Assembly (NCBI RefSeq): GCF_024195285.1
Contig: NZ_JALHBS010000069.1
Coordinates: forward strand, 37,618-101,617
DNA: 64,000 nt
Reading direction: 5' to 3'
From: Aurantimonas marianensis
GTDB taxonomy: Bacteria; Pseudomonadota; Alphaproteobacteria; Rhizobiales; Rhizobiaceae
The notes under the pieces were generated by a model. That model saw only the letters and a list, made by a program, of their open reading frames with translations. It was not told the origin of the DNA and searched no databases. Both the position numbers and the translations under genes were made by a program. This document shows, piece after piece, positions 1-8,757 of this stretch. How positions within the stretch are numbered: position 1 is the stretch's first letter; every line of letters begins with the position of its first letter.

Positions 1-54
1 TGTGGCGATGAGCCCGGCTGCAAATGCCGTCGCGATGAACAGTCGTTTCTGCAT
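1..54 (-). CDS. Exported protein, N-terminal fragment (runs off window)
   Basis: Only the first 18 codons are present. They start at an ATG (complement of 52-54) and read MQKRLFIATAFAAGLIAT, a positively charged N-terminus followed by a hydrophobic stretch, as in a Sec signal peptide. It lies 51 nt downstream of the multicopper oxidase on the same strand, so it is probably the next gene of the copper operon. Small cupredoxin-like proteins often sit here in similar clusters, but the mature part is outside the window and the identity is inference. Confidence 0.55.
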   Translation of the reverse strand, partial: MQKRLFIATAFAAGLIAT

Positions 55-105
55 AAATGATCCTCGTTCCATTTGATGTTTGCGTCCCTTGCTTTCCCGG
101 CCTTG

Positions 106-1494
106 CTACATGCCGGAATGGGTTCCCCCGCCGGGCATCATTTGCCGCTTGGGTTTCGATGGCAGCGCGCTGCCATGGGCGCTGGAGGCGGGAGCCGATG
201 CCGCGTCGGGCAGCGATCCGGTCCATTCGTAGGCCACGGTCCCCGGGGGATTTTCGTAGTCGCCCGGGTCTTCGTAATCGCCGGCTTCAAGCCCCTCGCG
301 GACCTTTACGACCGTGAACATGCCGCCCATTTCGAGCGAGCCGAACTGGCCCCAGCCGGCCATCATCGGGATGGTGTTGTCCGGGATCGGCATCGACATT
401 TCCGCCATGTCCGCCATGCCCTTGGTGCCCATCGGCATGTATTCCGGCTGGACCGCGCGGATCTTGCGGGCAACGTTGGTCTTGTCGGCTCCGATGAAGG
501 TCGGTACGTCGTGCCCCATCGCGTTCATGGTGTGATGCGACTTGTGGCAATGCAGGGCCCAGTCGCCCGGATGGACGGCATCGAACTCGTAGGCCCGCAT
601 GGCGCCGACCGGAATGTCGATGGTGACCTCCGGCCAGCGTGCCTCCGAGCGCACCCAACCGCCGTCCGTGCAGGTGACCTCAAAATCATAGCCGTGCATG
701 TGGATCGGGTGGTTGGTCATTGTCAGATTGCCGACCCGAACGCGCACCCGATCGTCCTTGGCGACGATAAGCGGAGCGACGTCCGGAAAAATCCGGCTGT
801 TGATCGTCCACATGTTGAAGTCGGTCATCTCCATGACCTTCGGCAGGTAGGAGCCCGGATCGATGTCATAGGACGACAGCAGGAACACGAAGTCGCGGTC
901 GACGGGCATGAAGGTCGGGTCCTTCGGGTGGATGACGAAGAAGCCCATCATCCCCATCGCCATCTGCACCATCTCGTCGCCATGCGGGTGGTACATGAAG
1001 GTGCCGCTCTTCACGGCGTCGAACTCGTAGACGAAGGTCTTGCCCGATGGGATCGGCGGCTGCGTCAAACCGGCAACGCCATCCATGCCGTTGGGCAGTA
1101 TCAGCCCGTGCCAGTGCACGGTGGTATGCTCGGGAAGCTTGTTGGAGACGAAGATGCGAACCCGGTCGCCCTCGACGCACTCGATCGTCGGGCCCGGCGA
1201 CTGACCATTATAGCCCCACAGATAGGCGGTCATGCCATCCGCCATCTCCCGCTCGACCGGTTCGGCGACGAGATGGAACTCCTTGACCCCGTTGTTCATG
1301 CGAAAGGGTAGCGACCAGCCGTTCAGAGTCACCACGGGATTGTAGTCCGGCCCCGCCGTCGGCATCAGCGGCGGCTGCGTCGCGGCCTCTTCCATGATCG
1401 GAGCTTCCGGCAAGCCCATGGCCGAGGTCTTCGACCATACGGTGGCTCCGGCGAGCGCCGCACCGGCGCCGATGAATTGTCTTCTGGAAAACAT
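106..1494 (-). CDS. Multicopper oxidase, Tat-exported (copper tolerance type)
   Basis: A 462-residue periplasmic multicopper oxidase. All four copper-ligand blocks are visible in order: TTVHWHGLILPNG near residue 127, FMYHPHGDEM near 167, NHPIHMHGYDF near 262, and the C-terminal HCHKSHHTMNAMGH near 318 that holds the type 1/type 3 ligands. The N-terminus MFSRRQFIGAG carries a twin-arginine signal, so the protein is probably exported folded with its copper. Many residues are Met, and the C-terminus is MMPGGGTHSGM, a possible extra copper-binding tail. It lies 18 nt after the TolC-like gene in the same operon. Family members oxidise Cu(I), and sometimes phenols or metals, in the periplasm. The copper-detoxification role is inferred from the operon; a laccase or manganese oxidase role cannot be excluded. 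Confidence 0.9.
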   Translation of the reverse strand: MFSRRQFIGAGAALAGATVWSKTSAMGLPEAPIMEEAATQPPLMPTAGPDYNPVVTLNGWSLPFRMNNGVKEFHLVAEPVEREMADGMTAYLWGYNGQSPGPTIECVEGDRVRIFVSNKLPEHTTVHWHGLILPNGMDGVAGLTQPPIPSGKTFVYEFDAVKSGTFMYHPHGDEMVQMAMGMMGFFVIHPKDPTFMPVDRDFVFLLSSYDIDPGSYLPKVMEMTDFNMWTINSRIFPDVAPLIVAKDDRVRVRVGNLTMTNHPIHMHGYDFEVTCTDGGWVRSEARWPEVTIDIPVGAMRAYEFDAVHPGDWALHCHKSHHTMNAMGHDVPTFIGADKTNVARKIRAVQPEYMPMGTKGMADMAEMSMPIPDNTIPMMAGWGQFGSLEMGGMFTVVKVREGLEAGDYEDPGDYENPPGTVAYEWTGSLPDAASAPASSAHGSALPSKPKRQMMPGGGTHSGM

Positions 1495-1512
1495 CTGTCT
1501 GGTTCCTTCCGT

Positions 1513-2970
1513 TCAATCGCCGTCGCCGTCGCCGTCGCCGGCCGCCATCTCGACACCACCACCCGATTCGATCTCGCCGCCGCCATAGACGGCGGAGGCC
1601 AGCCCAGCATCGGCGAGATAGAAGGCGCGCTTGGCGTTGACGGAGAGGATGATCGAGGAGAGCTTCGCCCGCGTGTCGGCCAGAAGGTCGAACGTGTTCG
1701 AAATCATGCCGTTATAGGTGAGGATCGCTTCCTTCTCGATCGTCGTGCGCAGCGGAACGACGTTCGACCTATAGTGCCTGGCGATATCGTATCGGGAACG
1801 ATAGGCCTTGTAAGCAGAGCGCGCTTCCGAGCGGATGTCGACAGCCTTTGCCGCCATAACATTCGCCGCCCGCAGATACGCGAACTCGGCCTTGCGAAGA
1901 CGCGCCTGACCACTGTCGAAAATCGGAATCTCCAGGCCGACCTCGAGGATCCCCGAAAGCTCGTTGGTGCTTTTTTCGCTGCCGTCCTCGCCCTCTTCGA
2001 CTTCCTCTTCGAGCTCGAGGCCGGCGACCAGTTCGAGATCGGAGACGTAGCGCGTGGCCTTCGTCAGACCGTAGGATCGCGCCAGTGCATCAAGCTCGAG
2101 CTTGGCGACCTGCAGGTCGACGCGGCCGCGCAGTGCCTCCGCCTCGATGGCGTTGCGGGTCTGGATTTTGCGCGGCAGGCTTGGCAGCGCGTTCGGCACC
2201 TCAAAGGACAGGTTTGCTCCCCAGACCCCCATCAGCCGGATCAGCCGCTCCTTGGCGAGCTGCGCGGCCAGTCGCGCCTCGGCGGTCTGGCCGGTCAACT
2301 CCGCATAGAACACCTGCTCGCGCGCCTGATCGATCTTTGGAAATGCGCCCGTCTTGCCAAGTTCGGTGGCAAGTTCGGCGGCCGCATCGGCGGCTACCTT
2401 CGCCCGGTTCATGTAGGCCACGGTTTCCCAGGCGCCGACCGCTTCGATCCACGCGGCCCGCGTCTGCGCGGCCAATGCGAGCGTGCTCTCGACAGCACGC
2501 AGCCGCGCCTGAAGAACGCGACCCTCGGAGACGTCCAGTCGCCGTTCACGCGTCATCAGCCGGATGACGTTGGCCGCAATCAGCCCCTCGACGGTACGCA
2601 GCGCGCCGATGCCTGCGTAACTGACCGACAGGTTGGGATTGACCGGCAGGCTCTCCTGCCAGAGATCGGCAACCGACATGCCGATGTCGGCATAGGCGGC
2701 CTGCAGGCTCTTGTTGTTCAAGAGCGCGACCTGCACGGCCGTTTCGACCCCGACGGTCTTGTTCGCCAGGAGCTGGCTGACGCGCTTGTTGACGGCAGCC
2801 GCCTCGGCCTGATTCTGGACCCAGGCAGTTTCCTTGCCGAGGGTCGCCGCGGTCTGATTCTGCACGATCGCAAAGCCGAGCTTCGGATCGAAGTCCTCGG
2901 TGATGGCAACGCAACCCGAGATGACGAGCGGCACGACGGCAATGGCCGCCTTGCGAAGAAGACGGATCAT
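1513..2970 (-). CDS. TolC-family outer-membrane efflux lipoprotein
   Basis: The 485-residue product starts MIRLLRKAAIAVVPLVISGC, a lipoprotein signal with the lipid-anchored Cys in the LVISGC box. Long Ala/Glu/Arg-rich helices follow, in two related halves, as in TolC-family channel proteins. The chosen ATG (2968-2970) overlaps the stop of the upstream lipoprotein gene as ATGA, indicating translational coupling; a longer reading frame upstream is unlikely to be used. Two oddities stand out: an acidic insertion near residue 350 (ELEEEVEEGEDG), and a C-terminal GDGDGDGD tail encoded by a hexanucleotide repeat. No inner-membrane RND or fusion-protein gene is adjacent in the window. With the multicopper oxidase downstream, a role in copper export or in anchoring the oxidase is plausible but inferred. 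Confidence 0.82.
   Translation of the reverse strand: MIRLLRKAAIAVVPLVISGCVAITEDFDPKLGFAIVQNQTAATLGKETAWVQNQAEAAAVNKRVSQLLANKTVGVETAVQVALLNNKSLQAAYADIGMSVADLWQESLPVNPNLSVSYAGIGALRTVEGLIAANVIRLMTRERRLDVSEGRVLQARLRAVESTLALAAQTRAAWIEAVGAWETVAYMNRAKVAADAAAELATELGKTGAFPKIDQAREQVFYAELTGQTAEARLAAQLAKERLIRLMGVWGANLSFEVPNALPSLPRKIQTRNAIEAEALRGRVDLQVAKLELDALARSYGLTKATRYVSDLELVAGLELEEEVEEGEDGSEKSTNELSGILEVGLEIPIFDSGQARLRKAEFAYLRAANVMAAKAVDIRSEARSAYKAYRSRYDIARHYRSNVVPLRTTIEKEAILTYNGMISNTFDLLADTRAKLSSIILSVNAKRAFYLADAGLASAVYGGGEIESGGGVEMAAGDGDGDGD
1517..1541. repeat. Hexanucleotide tandem repeat encoding a GD tail
   Basis: About four copies of cgccgt sit at the 3' end of the TolC-like gene and encode its terminal Gly-Asp repeats on the minus strand. 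Because the unit is six bases, copy-number change would alter tail length without a frameshift. Confidence 0.8.
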
Positions 2971-3227
2971 TTGGACGTCTCCTCCCCGGTCTCGGCAGCT
3001 TCGCCGACCGGCGCGATTTCGACGCCGGACCGGCGCCATCCGGTTGGCTCGGCCGGACTGCGCCTGGAATAACCGCCGATCACGGAGCGGTAATCGGCGC
3101 TCCGGACCGCAGCGGAGGGATCTTCCGGCGAGGGGTATGTGAGAACTTGCGGCAAGCCCAAGGGTTCGCTTGTCGTGCAGCCAGCCAGAAGCAGGCCGGA
3201 CAAGCCGACAGTCATGAAGCGGATCAT
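2967..3227 (-). CDS. Small lipoprotein of the copper operon
   Basis: An 86-residue protein starting MIRFMTVGLSGLLLAGCTTS, a clear lipobox (LLAGC) with Cys about residue 17. The mature part is short, polar and without a recognised domain. Its stop codon overlaps the start of the TolC-like lipoprotein (ATGA, 2967-2970), so the two are translated together. It is the first gene of the operon lipoprotein, TolC-like, multicopper oxidase, exported protein. A 7-bp inverted repeat lies just upstream. Similar short lipoproteins occur at this position in copper clusters, but no biochemical role is known to me. Confidence 0.7.
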   Translation of the reverse strand: MIRFMTVGLSGLLLAGCTTSEPLGLPQVLTYPSPEDPSAAVRSADYRSVIGGYSRRSPAEPTGWRRSGVEIAPVGEAAETGEETSK

Positions 3228-3242
3228 TATAAGGACCTAACG

Positions 3243-3262
3243 GGCGAACTTTACCGTTCGCC
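3243..3262. promoter_or_regulatory. Inverted repeat GGCGAAC-N6-GTTCGCC upstream of the copper operon
   Basis: Perfect 7-bp arms separated by six bases lie 16 nt before the start of the first operon gene (3227). It could be an operator for a metal-responsive regulator or a 5' leader hairpin. No metal regulator gene is seen next to it, so the assignment rests on symmetry and position only. Confidence 0.35.
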
Positions 3263-3417
3263 AGCCATTCACGGGCCGGTCGATACGATGAAGTTCAAAA
3301 ATGTGGAGACGCGAGAACACCAGACGCCTTGGGCGTGAGGCGGACTCATCCGAGGCGATGTCCGGTCCGTCAGGAACGGCATGCGAACATCATAGGGCGC
3401 GCGGCGGCGCCGTCAGA

Positions 3418-3807
3418 TCAGGTTCGCGGGGGTCTTTCGCCGGCGGGAACCTGGCTTCCCACCAATTCGACGACGTGCCAACGGAGACCCCAAGTCGCGG
3501 GCCAGTCCAGATGGTATTCAACCATCAGTTCCGCCATTGAAGCAGGCGGACAGTGATCGTTGTGTTCGTCGCCGGTCGCACCGGAAGAGTGCTCGGCGTC
3601 GTAGGCGGTCTTGTCGGCAACCGAAGTGACATGATCCCCGGCATTTTGAGCAACCGATGGATCGACGATGGAAGCTGCAAACGCTCGGTCACCCACATCG
3701 GGCAGCGCATGCGCCATCTGAGAAGACAGCACCGCCACGCAGAAAAGCGCTGCGGCGAACAGCCTGCCTATCGCTTGCGAGGGGTACTTCGAGATCGTCA
3801 TCAGCAT
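3418..3807 (-). CDS. Hypothetical exported protein, His/Cys-containing C-terminus
   Basis: Reading from the Met at 3807 (alternative Met at 3801) gives 129 residues. They begin with a basic segment and a hydrophobic stretch (LFAAALFCVAVLSS) ending in an AHALPD-like cleavage region, which looks like a Sec signal peptide. The mature part contains EHSSGATGDEHNDHCPP with several His residues and one Cys, compatible with metal binding. The open frame extends upstream to 4038, but the signal-like segment argues for the internal start. It precedes the copper lipoprotein gene by about 190 nt on the same strand, so an operon link is possible. I recognise no family. Confidence 0.5.
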   Translation of the reverse strand: MLMTISKYPSQAIGRLFAAALFCVAVLSSQMAHALPDVGDRAFAASIVDPSVAQNAGDHVTSVADKTAYDAEHSSGATGDEHNDHCPPASMAELMVEYHLDWPATWGLRWHVVELVGSQVPAGERPPRT

Positions 3808-4146
3808 CCGCCTAGGGGATTCGCGTGAATCCGTCCACCCTGAAATGTTCACGTCGACGTCATCGGCTAGAAAGCGTCGCACTGCAAATTCTCCGAATCG
3901 CAGAGCAGTGAGCATTGTCGACGGCGTTCGATCCCATCGTAATATGTCCGAACTCGGGCGAACGCCGCTAAATTGGTTCTCAACCTTGCCCCGGGATTGC
4001 GCGTTCGATCGCAAGGCCCCACGAGCGTGTGCATTCACGCAACTTCTTCCCGTTGCCGGACGGCGGAAATGGGCGCAAGGCGGCCCTGAATTTGGCTGGA
4101 CGATCTACTGGCGCCTTGCCAGCGGCAACCGCAACGACCCCTTCTG
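3808..4146. other. Intergenic region between hypothetical exported protein and TetR gene
   Basis: 339 nt without a convincing gene. The only structure noted is a short perfect inverted repeat, GGATTC-gcgt-GAATCC at 3817-3832, ten bases upstream of the hypothetical gene start. It may be a leader hairpin or operator. Confidence 0.4.
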
Positions 4147-4761
4147 TCAGTCCAGACCATAAACGGTCAGGAAATTCGCGATCGCCTGCTCGATGATGGC
4201 ATCGACATCGTCCGGGACGCGCACCCGATAGACGAACTTTCGAATACCCAGATAAACAATGCTGCCATGAAGAAGCCAGATATCTTCCAAGGAGACAGTA
4301 ACGCCGGTCGACGCACGATCGTTCAATTCCGCAAGCAATGGCTCGAAAAACAGTTCCGAGATATGGTTCAGATATCTTGCGTTGAGATCGGCGCCGGCAA
4401 GACCTGCTGAAACGAATATCCGCATCCATTCGTAAGTGAAGATCGCCGCTGCATATTCCTTGTAGAACGAGGTCAACCGTGTTTGAAGCGGATGCGAGCG
4501 ATCGGCGAGTCGGGGGGCCCATTTCGGCGAGACGCGGTTGAGATAGACCTCGTTGTAGACCGCCTCGATCAGTTCGGACTTGGAGTTGAAATAGTTGAAG
4601 ATGAGCGATTGCGTGACCCCGAGCCGCGCCGACAACTCACGGGTGTTACCGCCGAGCCCGACCTCAGCGAAATAGGCGACCGCGCCATCGAGAATTTGCC
4701 GCCGTCTCTCGTCTGGCGATAGCCGCTTGCGTCCGGCTGGGTGTTGCGTTCGATGATCCAT
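4147..4761 (-). CDS. TetR/AcrR-family transcriptional regulator
   Basis: A 204-residue TetR-type repressor. The N-terminal helix-turn-helix is evident (RRQILDGAVAYFAEVG, then TRELSARLGVTQSLIFNYF at about residues 39-57), including the typical YF..K..L segment after the recognition helix. The remainder is the helical ligand-binding and dimer domain. The start at 4761 is preferred because the family begins shortly before the HTH and a purine-rich stretch precedes it; an in-frame extension to 4842 is not needed. It is divergent from the molybdenum hydroxylase/TRAP operon starting at 4957, and the shared intergenic region holds palindromes. It probably represses that operon in response to its substrate. 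The ligand is unknown. Confidence 0.88.
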   Translation of the reverse strand: MDHRTQHPAGRKRLSPDERRRQILDGAVAYFAEVGLGGNTRELSARLGVTQSLIFNYFNSKSELIEAVYNEVYLNRVSPKWAPRLADRSHPLQTRLTSFYKEYAAAIFTYEWMRIFVSAGLAGADLNARYLNHISELFFEPLLAELNDRASTGVTVSLEDIWLLHGSIVYLGIRKFVYRVRVPDDVDAIIEQAIANFLTVYGLD

Positions 4762-4859
4762 CGCACCCTCTATCCCCGCGGAAAGCCCGCAGGACAAGCG
4801 ATTTTCCATCCGCCAGCGAACACGATCGAATACCGCTTGCATTCGTCGCCGGTATTATA

Positions 4860-4903
4860 GATCATTTGATCAATTAAGTCGGATTTTGTGGAGGCGAAAT
4901 CCG
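4860..4903. promoter_or_regulatory. Palindromic sites between tetR and the molybdenum hydroxylase operon
   Basis: Two symmetric elements lie in the divergent promoter region. The first is GATCA-tt-TGATC at 4860-4871, overlapping TTGATCAA at 4866-4873. The second is CGGATTT-N10-AAATCCG at 4880-4903, with perfect 7-bp arms. Either could be the operator of the adjacent TetR regulator. The second lies only about 50 nt before the first structural gene and could also form an mRNA hairpin. Confidence 0.45.
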
Positions 4904-4956
4904 ATTGGTTCAGCAGGTTGAACTGCCGGCCGATCAAAACGGGAGGGACTCAGTCC

Positions 4957-5808
4957 ATGAAGGCTTCGAAGGTCGCATATGGGCGTGCCGAGACGCTCGA
5001 CGACGTCTTCGGCCTCATGGACGAGGCCGGAGAGCGAGCCCGGATTCTGGCGGGCGGACAAAGTCTTGTCGCCGCGCTCAATCTGCGCCTCGACGAGGAT
5101 GTCGCGCTGATCGACATCAATCGCATTCAGGAACTTTCCGGAATTGCGGACCGGGACGACGCCTTGCGGATCGGCGCGCTCACCCGTCATGTCGACCTCG
5201 GCGCGTCGACGCTCATCGCTGAGCACGCTCCGCTGCTTCACCAAGCCGTGCCGCTGATTGCACATGCGGCCATTCGCTGCCGAGGCACGATCGGCGGCTC
5301 TCTCGCCAATGCGGACCCAGCCGCGGAACTCGCCGCATGCGTCGTAGCGCTCGACGCCGAGATCGTCGCGACGAGCCGGGCCGGCGAGCGGCGCATCCCC
5401 GCCTCGCGGTTCTTTACCGGTTTGTTCGACACCGCCCTTCGGCCCGGCGAACTCATCAGCGCGATCATCGTGAGGAAGGCCGAACCCGGGGAACGCCAGC
5501 GGATCCTGGAACTCGCCCGGCGCTCGGGGGACTTTGCGATCGTCGGTCTGGCCGGGGTGCGGCGCGGGCAATCGACTCGCCTGGCGTATTTCGGCGCGGG
5601 CGACACGCCGATTCTCGCCACGAATGCGATGAAGGCGCTCGACGCGGGAGCAACCCTCGACGCGGCGGTGGCGGCGCTTTCGAATGATCTTGATCCGCCT
5701 TCCGACGCCAATGGCAGCGCGCGCTATCGCATGCATCTTGCCGCGGTTCTTTTGCGGCGGATGGTCGCAGAATTGTCGTCCGGATCGCATGTGGGAATGG
5801 CAGCATGA
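4957..5808 (+). CDS. Molybdenum hydroxylase, FAD-binding (medium) subunit
   Basis: A 283-residue CoxM/XdhB-type subunit that carries electrons between the 2Fe-2S subunit and the acceptor through FAD. The FAD pyrophosphate loops are visible: ILAGGQSLVAALNLRL near residue 29, and TIGGSLANADPAAELA near 112. The start at 4957 (MKASKVAYGRAE) has a strong ribosome site (gggaggga, 4941-4948); the frame opens upstream at 4888 but that extension lacks family similarity. Its stop overlaps the next gene by four bases (ATGA, 5805-5808). It is the first gene of the operon FAD subunit, 2Fe-2S subunit, Mo subunit, TRAP transporter, with the TetR regulator divergent. The substrate is unknown. Confidence 0.9.
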   Translation: MKASKVAYGRAETLDDVFGLMDEAGERARILAGGQSLVAALNLRLDEDVALIDINRIQELSGIADRDDALRIGALTRHVDLGASTLIAEHAPLLHQAVPLIAHAAIRCRGTIGGSLANADPAAELAACVVALDAEIVATSRAGERRIPASRFFTGLFDTALRPGELISAIIVRKAEPGERQRILELARRSGDFAIVGLAGVRRGQSTRLAYFGAGDTPILATNAMKALDAGATLDAAVAALSNDLDPPSDANGSARYRMHLAAVLLRRMVAELSSGSHVGMAA

Positions 5809-6329
5809 GCCAGATGGTGGCGAAGAGCATCGCGCGCACCGTTGAGATCGCGCTGACCGTAAACGGCGAGCGCGTCGAGGCACGTGTCGAAGCCGGCCGT
5901 CACCTCGTCGATTTCCTGCGCCTCGATCTCGGGCTGACCGGTTCCCATGCTGGCTGCGAACATGGCGTGTGCGGCGCCTGCACGCTGGAGGTCGATGGCA
6001 TCCTCGTGCGCGGCTGTCTGATGCTTGCCGCGCAACTCGACGGCGCCGATGTCTGGACGATCGAAGGCGCGTCGGAGACGAAAGCCATTCGCGATCTCCA
6101 AGACGCTTTCGTTGCCCGCAATGCCTTGCAGTGCGGCTTTTGCACACCCGGAATGCTGATCGCGGCAAAAGCGCTGCTCGATGAATCTCCCTCGCCGGAT
6201 CGCGCCATGATCCGTGAATATCTCGGTGGCAATTACTGCCGCTGCACAGGTTACGAAGCGATCATCGACGCAATCCAGACGGTCGCCGAAGCGCGCGCCA
6301 AATCTCCAACCCCGGGAGACGCCGCATGA
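5805..6329 (+). CDS. Molybdenum hydroxylase, 2Fe-2S (small) subunit
   Basis: A 174-residue CoxS/XdhA-type iron-sulfur subunit. The N-terminal plant-type ferredoxin cluster ligands are in CEHGVCGACTLEVDG at about residues 49-63. The second, helical cluster ligands are in CGFCTPGM near 109 and CRCTGYEAI near 146. Electrons pass from the molybdenum site through these clusters to FAD. The gene overlaps both neighbours by four bases (ATGA at 5805 and again at 6326), so the three subunits are translationally coupled in FAD, FeS, Mo order. All expected Cys ligands are present. Confidence 0.93.
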   Translation: MSQMVAKSIARTVEIALTVNGERVEARVEAGRHLVDFLRLDLGLTGSHAGCEHGVCGACTLEVDGILVRGCLMLAAQLDGADVWTIEGASETKAIRDLQDAFVARNALQCGFCTPGMLIAAKALLDESPSPDRAMIREYLGGNYCRCTGYEAIIDAIQTVAEARAKSPTPGDAA

Positions 6330-8713
6330 ACATCCGTTTCGGCAATCCCGACCGGCCGAACAGTTATATCGGTCGCACCGTGCCCCGCCCCAATGCTCGC
6401 CGGCTGGTGGAAGGACGCGGCCGTTATGTGGACGATCTCGTCCTGCCGCGCATGCTGCACGTCGTCTTTTTGCGCAGCCCGCATGCCCATGCGAAGATCA
6501 ACGCCATTGCGCTGAACGGCGCCGACAAGGCCAAGGGCGTAAAGCGCGTTTTTACCGGCCGGGATCTGGTGCCGCTCTGCAGGCCATGGGTTGGCGTGCT
6601 CCAACACCTGAAAGGTATGAAGTCGGCACCGCAGCATGCGCTGGCTGTCGATCGCGCGACTTGGGTCGGCGAAGCAGTCGTCGCGGTCGTTGCCGATACG
6701 CGGCTAGCCGCCGAGGATGCGATCGCTCTCATCGACGTCGATTACGCGCCGCTCGACCCGCTGGTCGATATGCGCACGGCACTCGATCCATCGACACCTG
6801 TGCTGCACGAAAGCCTCGGCGACAATCTCACCTTTCGCCGCCTGCACGAGGCCGGCGATGTGGATGCCGTCTTCAGCTCCGACGCCACCATCGTCTCGGC
6901 AAGCTTCAAGACCGGTCGTCACACTGGCGTGACGCTCGAGCCGCGGTCGATCCTGGCGGATTACGACCCTTCCGAAAACCAGTTGACGGTGCACCATTCG
7001 ACCCAGGTGCCACACATGATCCAGGTAGTGCTTGCCGAACAACTCGGCCTGCCTGAATCCCATGTGCGGGTTCAGTGCGGCGATGTCGGTGGTTCCTTCG
7101 GCATCAAGGTCCATGTCTATCCGGATGAGGTCGCGACCGCCGCGATTGCCAAGACAATGGGGCGGCCGGTGAAATTCATCGCCGACCGGGTCGAGAGCTT
7201 TTCCACCGATATCCATGCCCGCGATCACGAGATCGACGCCAGGATCGCGGTATCCAGTGACGGCAAGATCCTCGCCATCGATGTCGACGACTATACCGGC
7301 ATCGGCCCCTATTCGGTCTATCCGCGCACCAGCGCGATCGAGGGCAATCAAGTCGTCAACCTCTGCGGCGGACCCTACGACTTCGCGAACTACCGCGCCC
7401 GCACCACGGTCGTCCTGCAAAACAAGACCCCGACCTGCCAGTACCGGGCGGTCGGCCACCCGATCGCAGTGACGGTCACCGAAGGGCTCGTCGATATGGC
7501 CGCCGAGGCGATCGGCATGGACCCGATCGAAATCCGCCGACGCAATCTCTACCGCGACGACGCCTACCCCGTCACCTCCGTCGCAAATCTACGGTTCGAA
7601 GGGCTGTCCCACCATCAAAGCCTCGATAAGATCATCGAACTGATGGACTACGACGGCCTTCGGGCCGACCAATGGGCGCACCGTAGCAAGAGCATCCATC
7701 GCGGCATCGGCATCGCCAGCTTCATCGAGCTGACAAATCCCAGCCCCTTCATGTACGGCATCGGTGGGGCGCGCATTTCCGCGCAAGACGGCTGTACCGT
7801 CCGCATGGACCCGGACGGCAGTGTCGTTGCGCTATCCGGCGTCACCGAACAGGGCCAGGGCACCGAGACGATGCTCGCCCAAATCGTCGCCGAATCCGTC
7901 GGCGTCGCGATCGGTCAGATCAAAATCGTCACCGGCGATACGCGTACAACCCCGTTCGGTGGCGGAACATGGGCGTCGCGCGGCACCGGCATCGGCGGCG
8001 AAGCAGCCTTGCAGGCCGGACGTGCGCTCAGGCAGAACATCCTCGGCGTCGCGGCGGTGATGCTCCAAGCGACGCCCGACGATCTCGACATACGCTCTGG
8101 TCAGATCGTTGATGCGGCAAGCGGAGCCGAGCGAATGACGCTCGCCGAGCTTGGCCGCGTCGTCTATTTCCGCGGCGACACGCTGCCGAAAGACTTGCCG
8201 CGCGAACTCGTCGTCACGCGCCACTACATCACGAGCGAATATCCCTTCGCCTTCACCAACGGTGTTCAGGCGAGCTATGTCGAGGTCGATACCGAAACCG
8301 GCTTCGTCAAGCTGCTCGGCCATTGGTGCGTCGAGGATTGCGGCCGGGTGATCAACCCGCAACTGGTCGATGAGCAGATCCGCGGTGGCATCGTGCAAGG
8401 TATCGGCGACGCGCTGTATGAAGAGAGCCTTTATGACGCGAGCGGTCAGCTGACCAACGCCACCATGGCCGACTATCTCGTACCCATGTCGGCGGAAATG
8501 CCGGATATCGTCATCGGCCATGTCGAAACCCCGACCGCCGAAAGCGAGCTCGGCGCCAAGGGCGCGGGCGAGGCCGGAACGGCCGGGGCGCCGGCTGCGA
8601 TCATGAATGCCATCAACGATGCCATCCTCCCCTTCGGCGGCAGGATCACCGAGATGCCGATGACGCCCGAACGGGTGCTGACGGCGATCGGCGCGATGGC
8701 GGACGGACGATAA
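6326..8713 (+). CDS. Molybdenum hydroxylase, molybdopterin-binding (large) subunit, substrate unknown
   Basis: A 795-residue xanthine-dehydrogenase/CO-dehydrogenase family large subunit. Typical segments are visible: RLVEGRGRYVDDL at the N-terminus, GDVGGSFGIKVHVYPDE near 252, GVTEQGQGTETMLAQI near 507, and GAKGAGEAGTAG near 748 with the catalytic Glu. The active-site loop reads CQYRAVGHP (YRAVGHP at residues 373-379). This is neither the form I CO dehydrogenase signature (AYxCSFR) nor the form II one (AYRGAGR), so it is not a CO dehydrogenase. It probably hydroxylates an aldehyde, N-heterocycle or aromatic acid. The TRAP transporter 44 nt downstream suggests the substrate, or a precursor, is an imported organic acid. 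No dedicated XdhC chaperone gene is adjacent. Confidence 0.9.
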   Translation: MNIRFGNPDRPNSYIGRTVPRPNARRLVEGRGRYVDDLVLPRMLHVVFLRSPHAHAKINAIALNGADKAKGVKRVFTGRDLVPLCRPWVGVLQHLKGMKSAPQHALAVDRATWVGEAVVAVVADTRLAAEDAIALIDVDYAPLDPLVDMRTALDPSTPVLHESLGDNLTFRRLHEAGDVDAVFSSDATIVSASFKTGRHTGVTLEPRSILADYDPSENQLTVHHSTQVPHMIQVVLAEQLGLPESHVRVQCGDVGGSFGIKVHVYPDEVATAAIAKTMGRPVKFIADRVESFSTDIHARDHEIDARIAVSSDGKILAIDVDDYTGIGPYSVYPRTSAIEGNQVVNLCGGPYDFANYRARTTVVLQNKTPTCQYRAVGHPIAVTVTEGLVDMAAEAIGMDPIEIRRRNLYRDDAYPVTSVANLRFEGLSHHQSLDKIIELMDYDGLRADQWAHRSKSIHRGIGIASFIELTNPSPFMYGIGGARISAQDGCTVRMDPDGSVVALSGVTEQGQGTETMLAQIVAESVGVAIGQIKIVTGDTRTTPFGGGTWASRGTGIGGEAALQAGRALRQNILGVAAVMLQATPDDLDIRSGQIVDAASGAERMTLAELGRVVYFRGDTLPKDLPRELVVTRHYITSEYPFAFTNGVQASYVEVDTETGFVKLLGHWCVEDCGRVINPQLVDEQIRGGIVQGIGDALYEESLYDASGQLTNATMADYLVPMSAEMPDIVIGHVETPTAESELGAKGAGEAGTAGAPAAIMNAINDAILPFGGRITEMPMTPERVLTAIGAMADGR

Positions 8714-8757
8714 GCAATGCCACGCAACAAACGAGACCAACGTTCTGGGAGGAACAC

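Noticed and set aside
73..1311. 412-residue plus-strand open frame opposite the multicopper oxidase
   Set aside because: It is the antisense shadow of a gene with full copper-binding motifs; its His/Arg/Asp-rich composition is typical of reversed high-GC codons.
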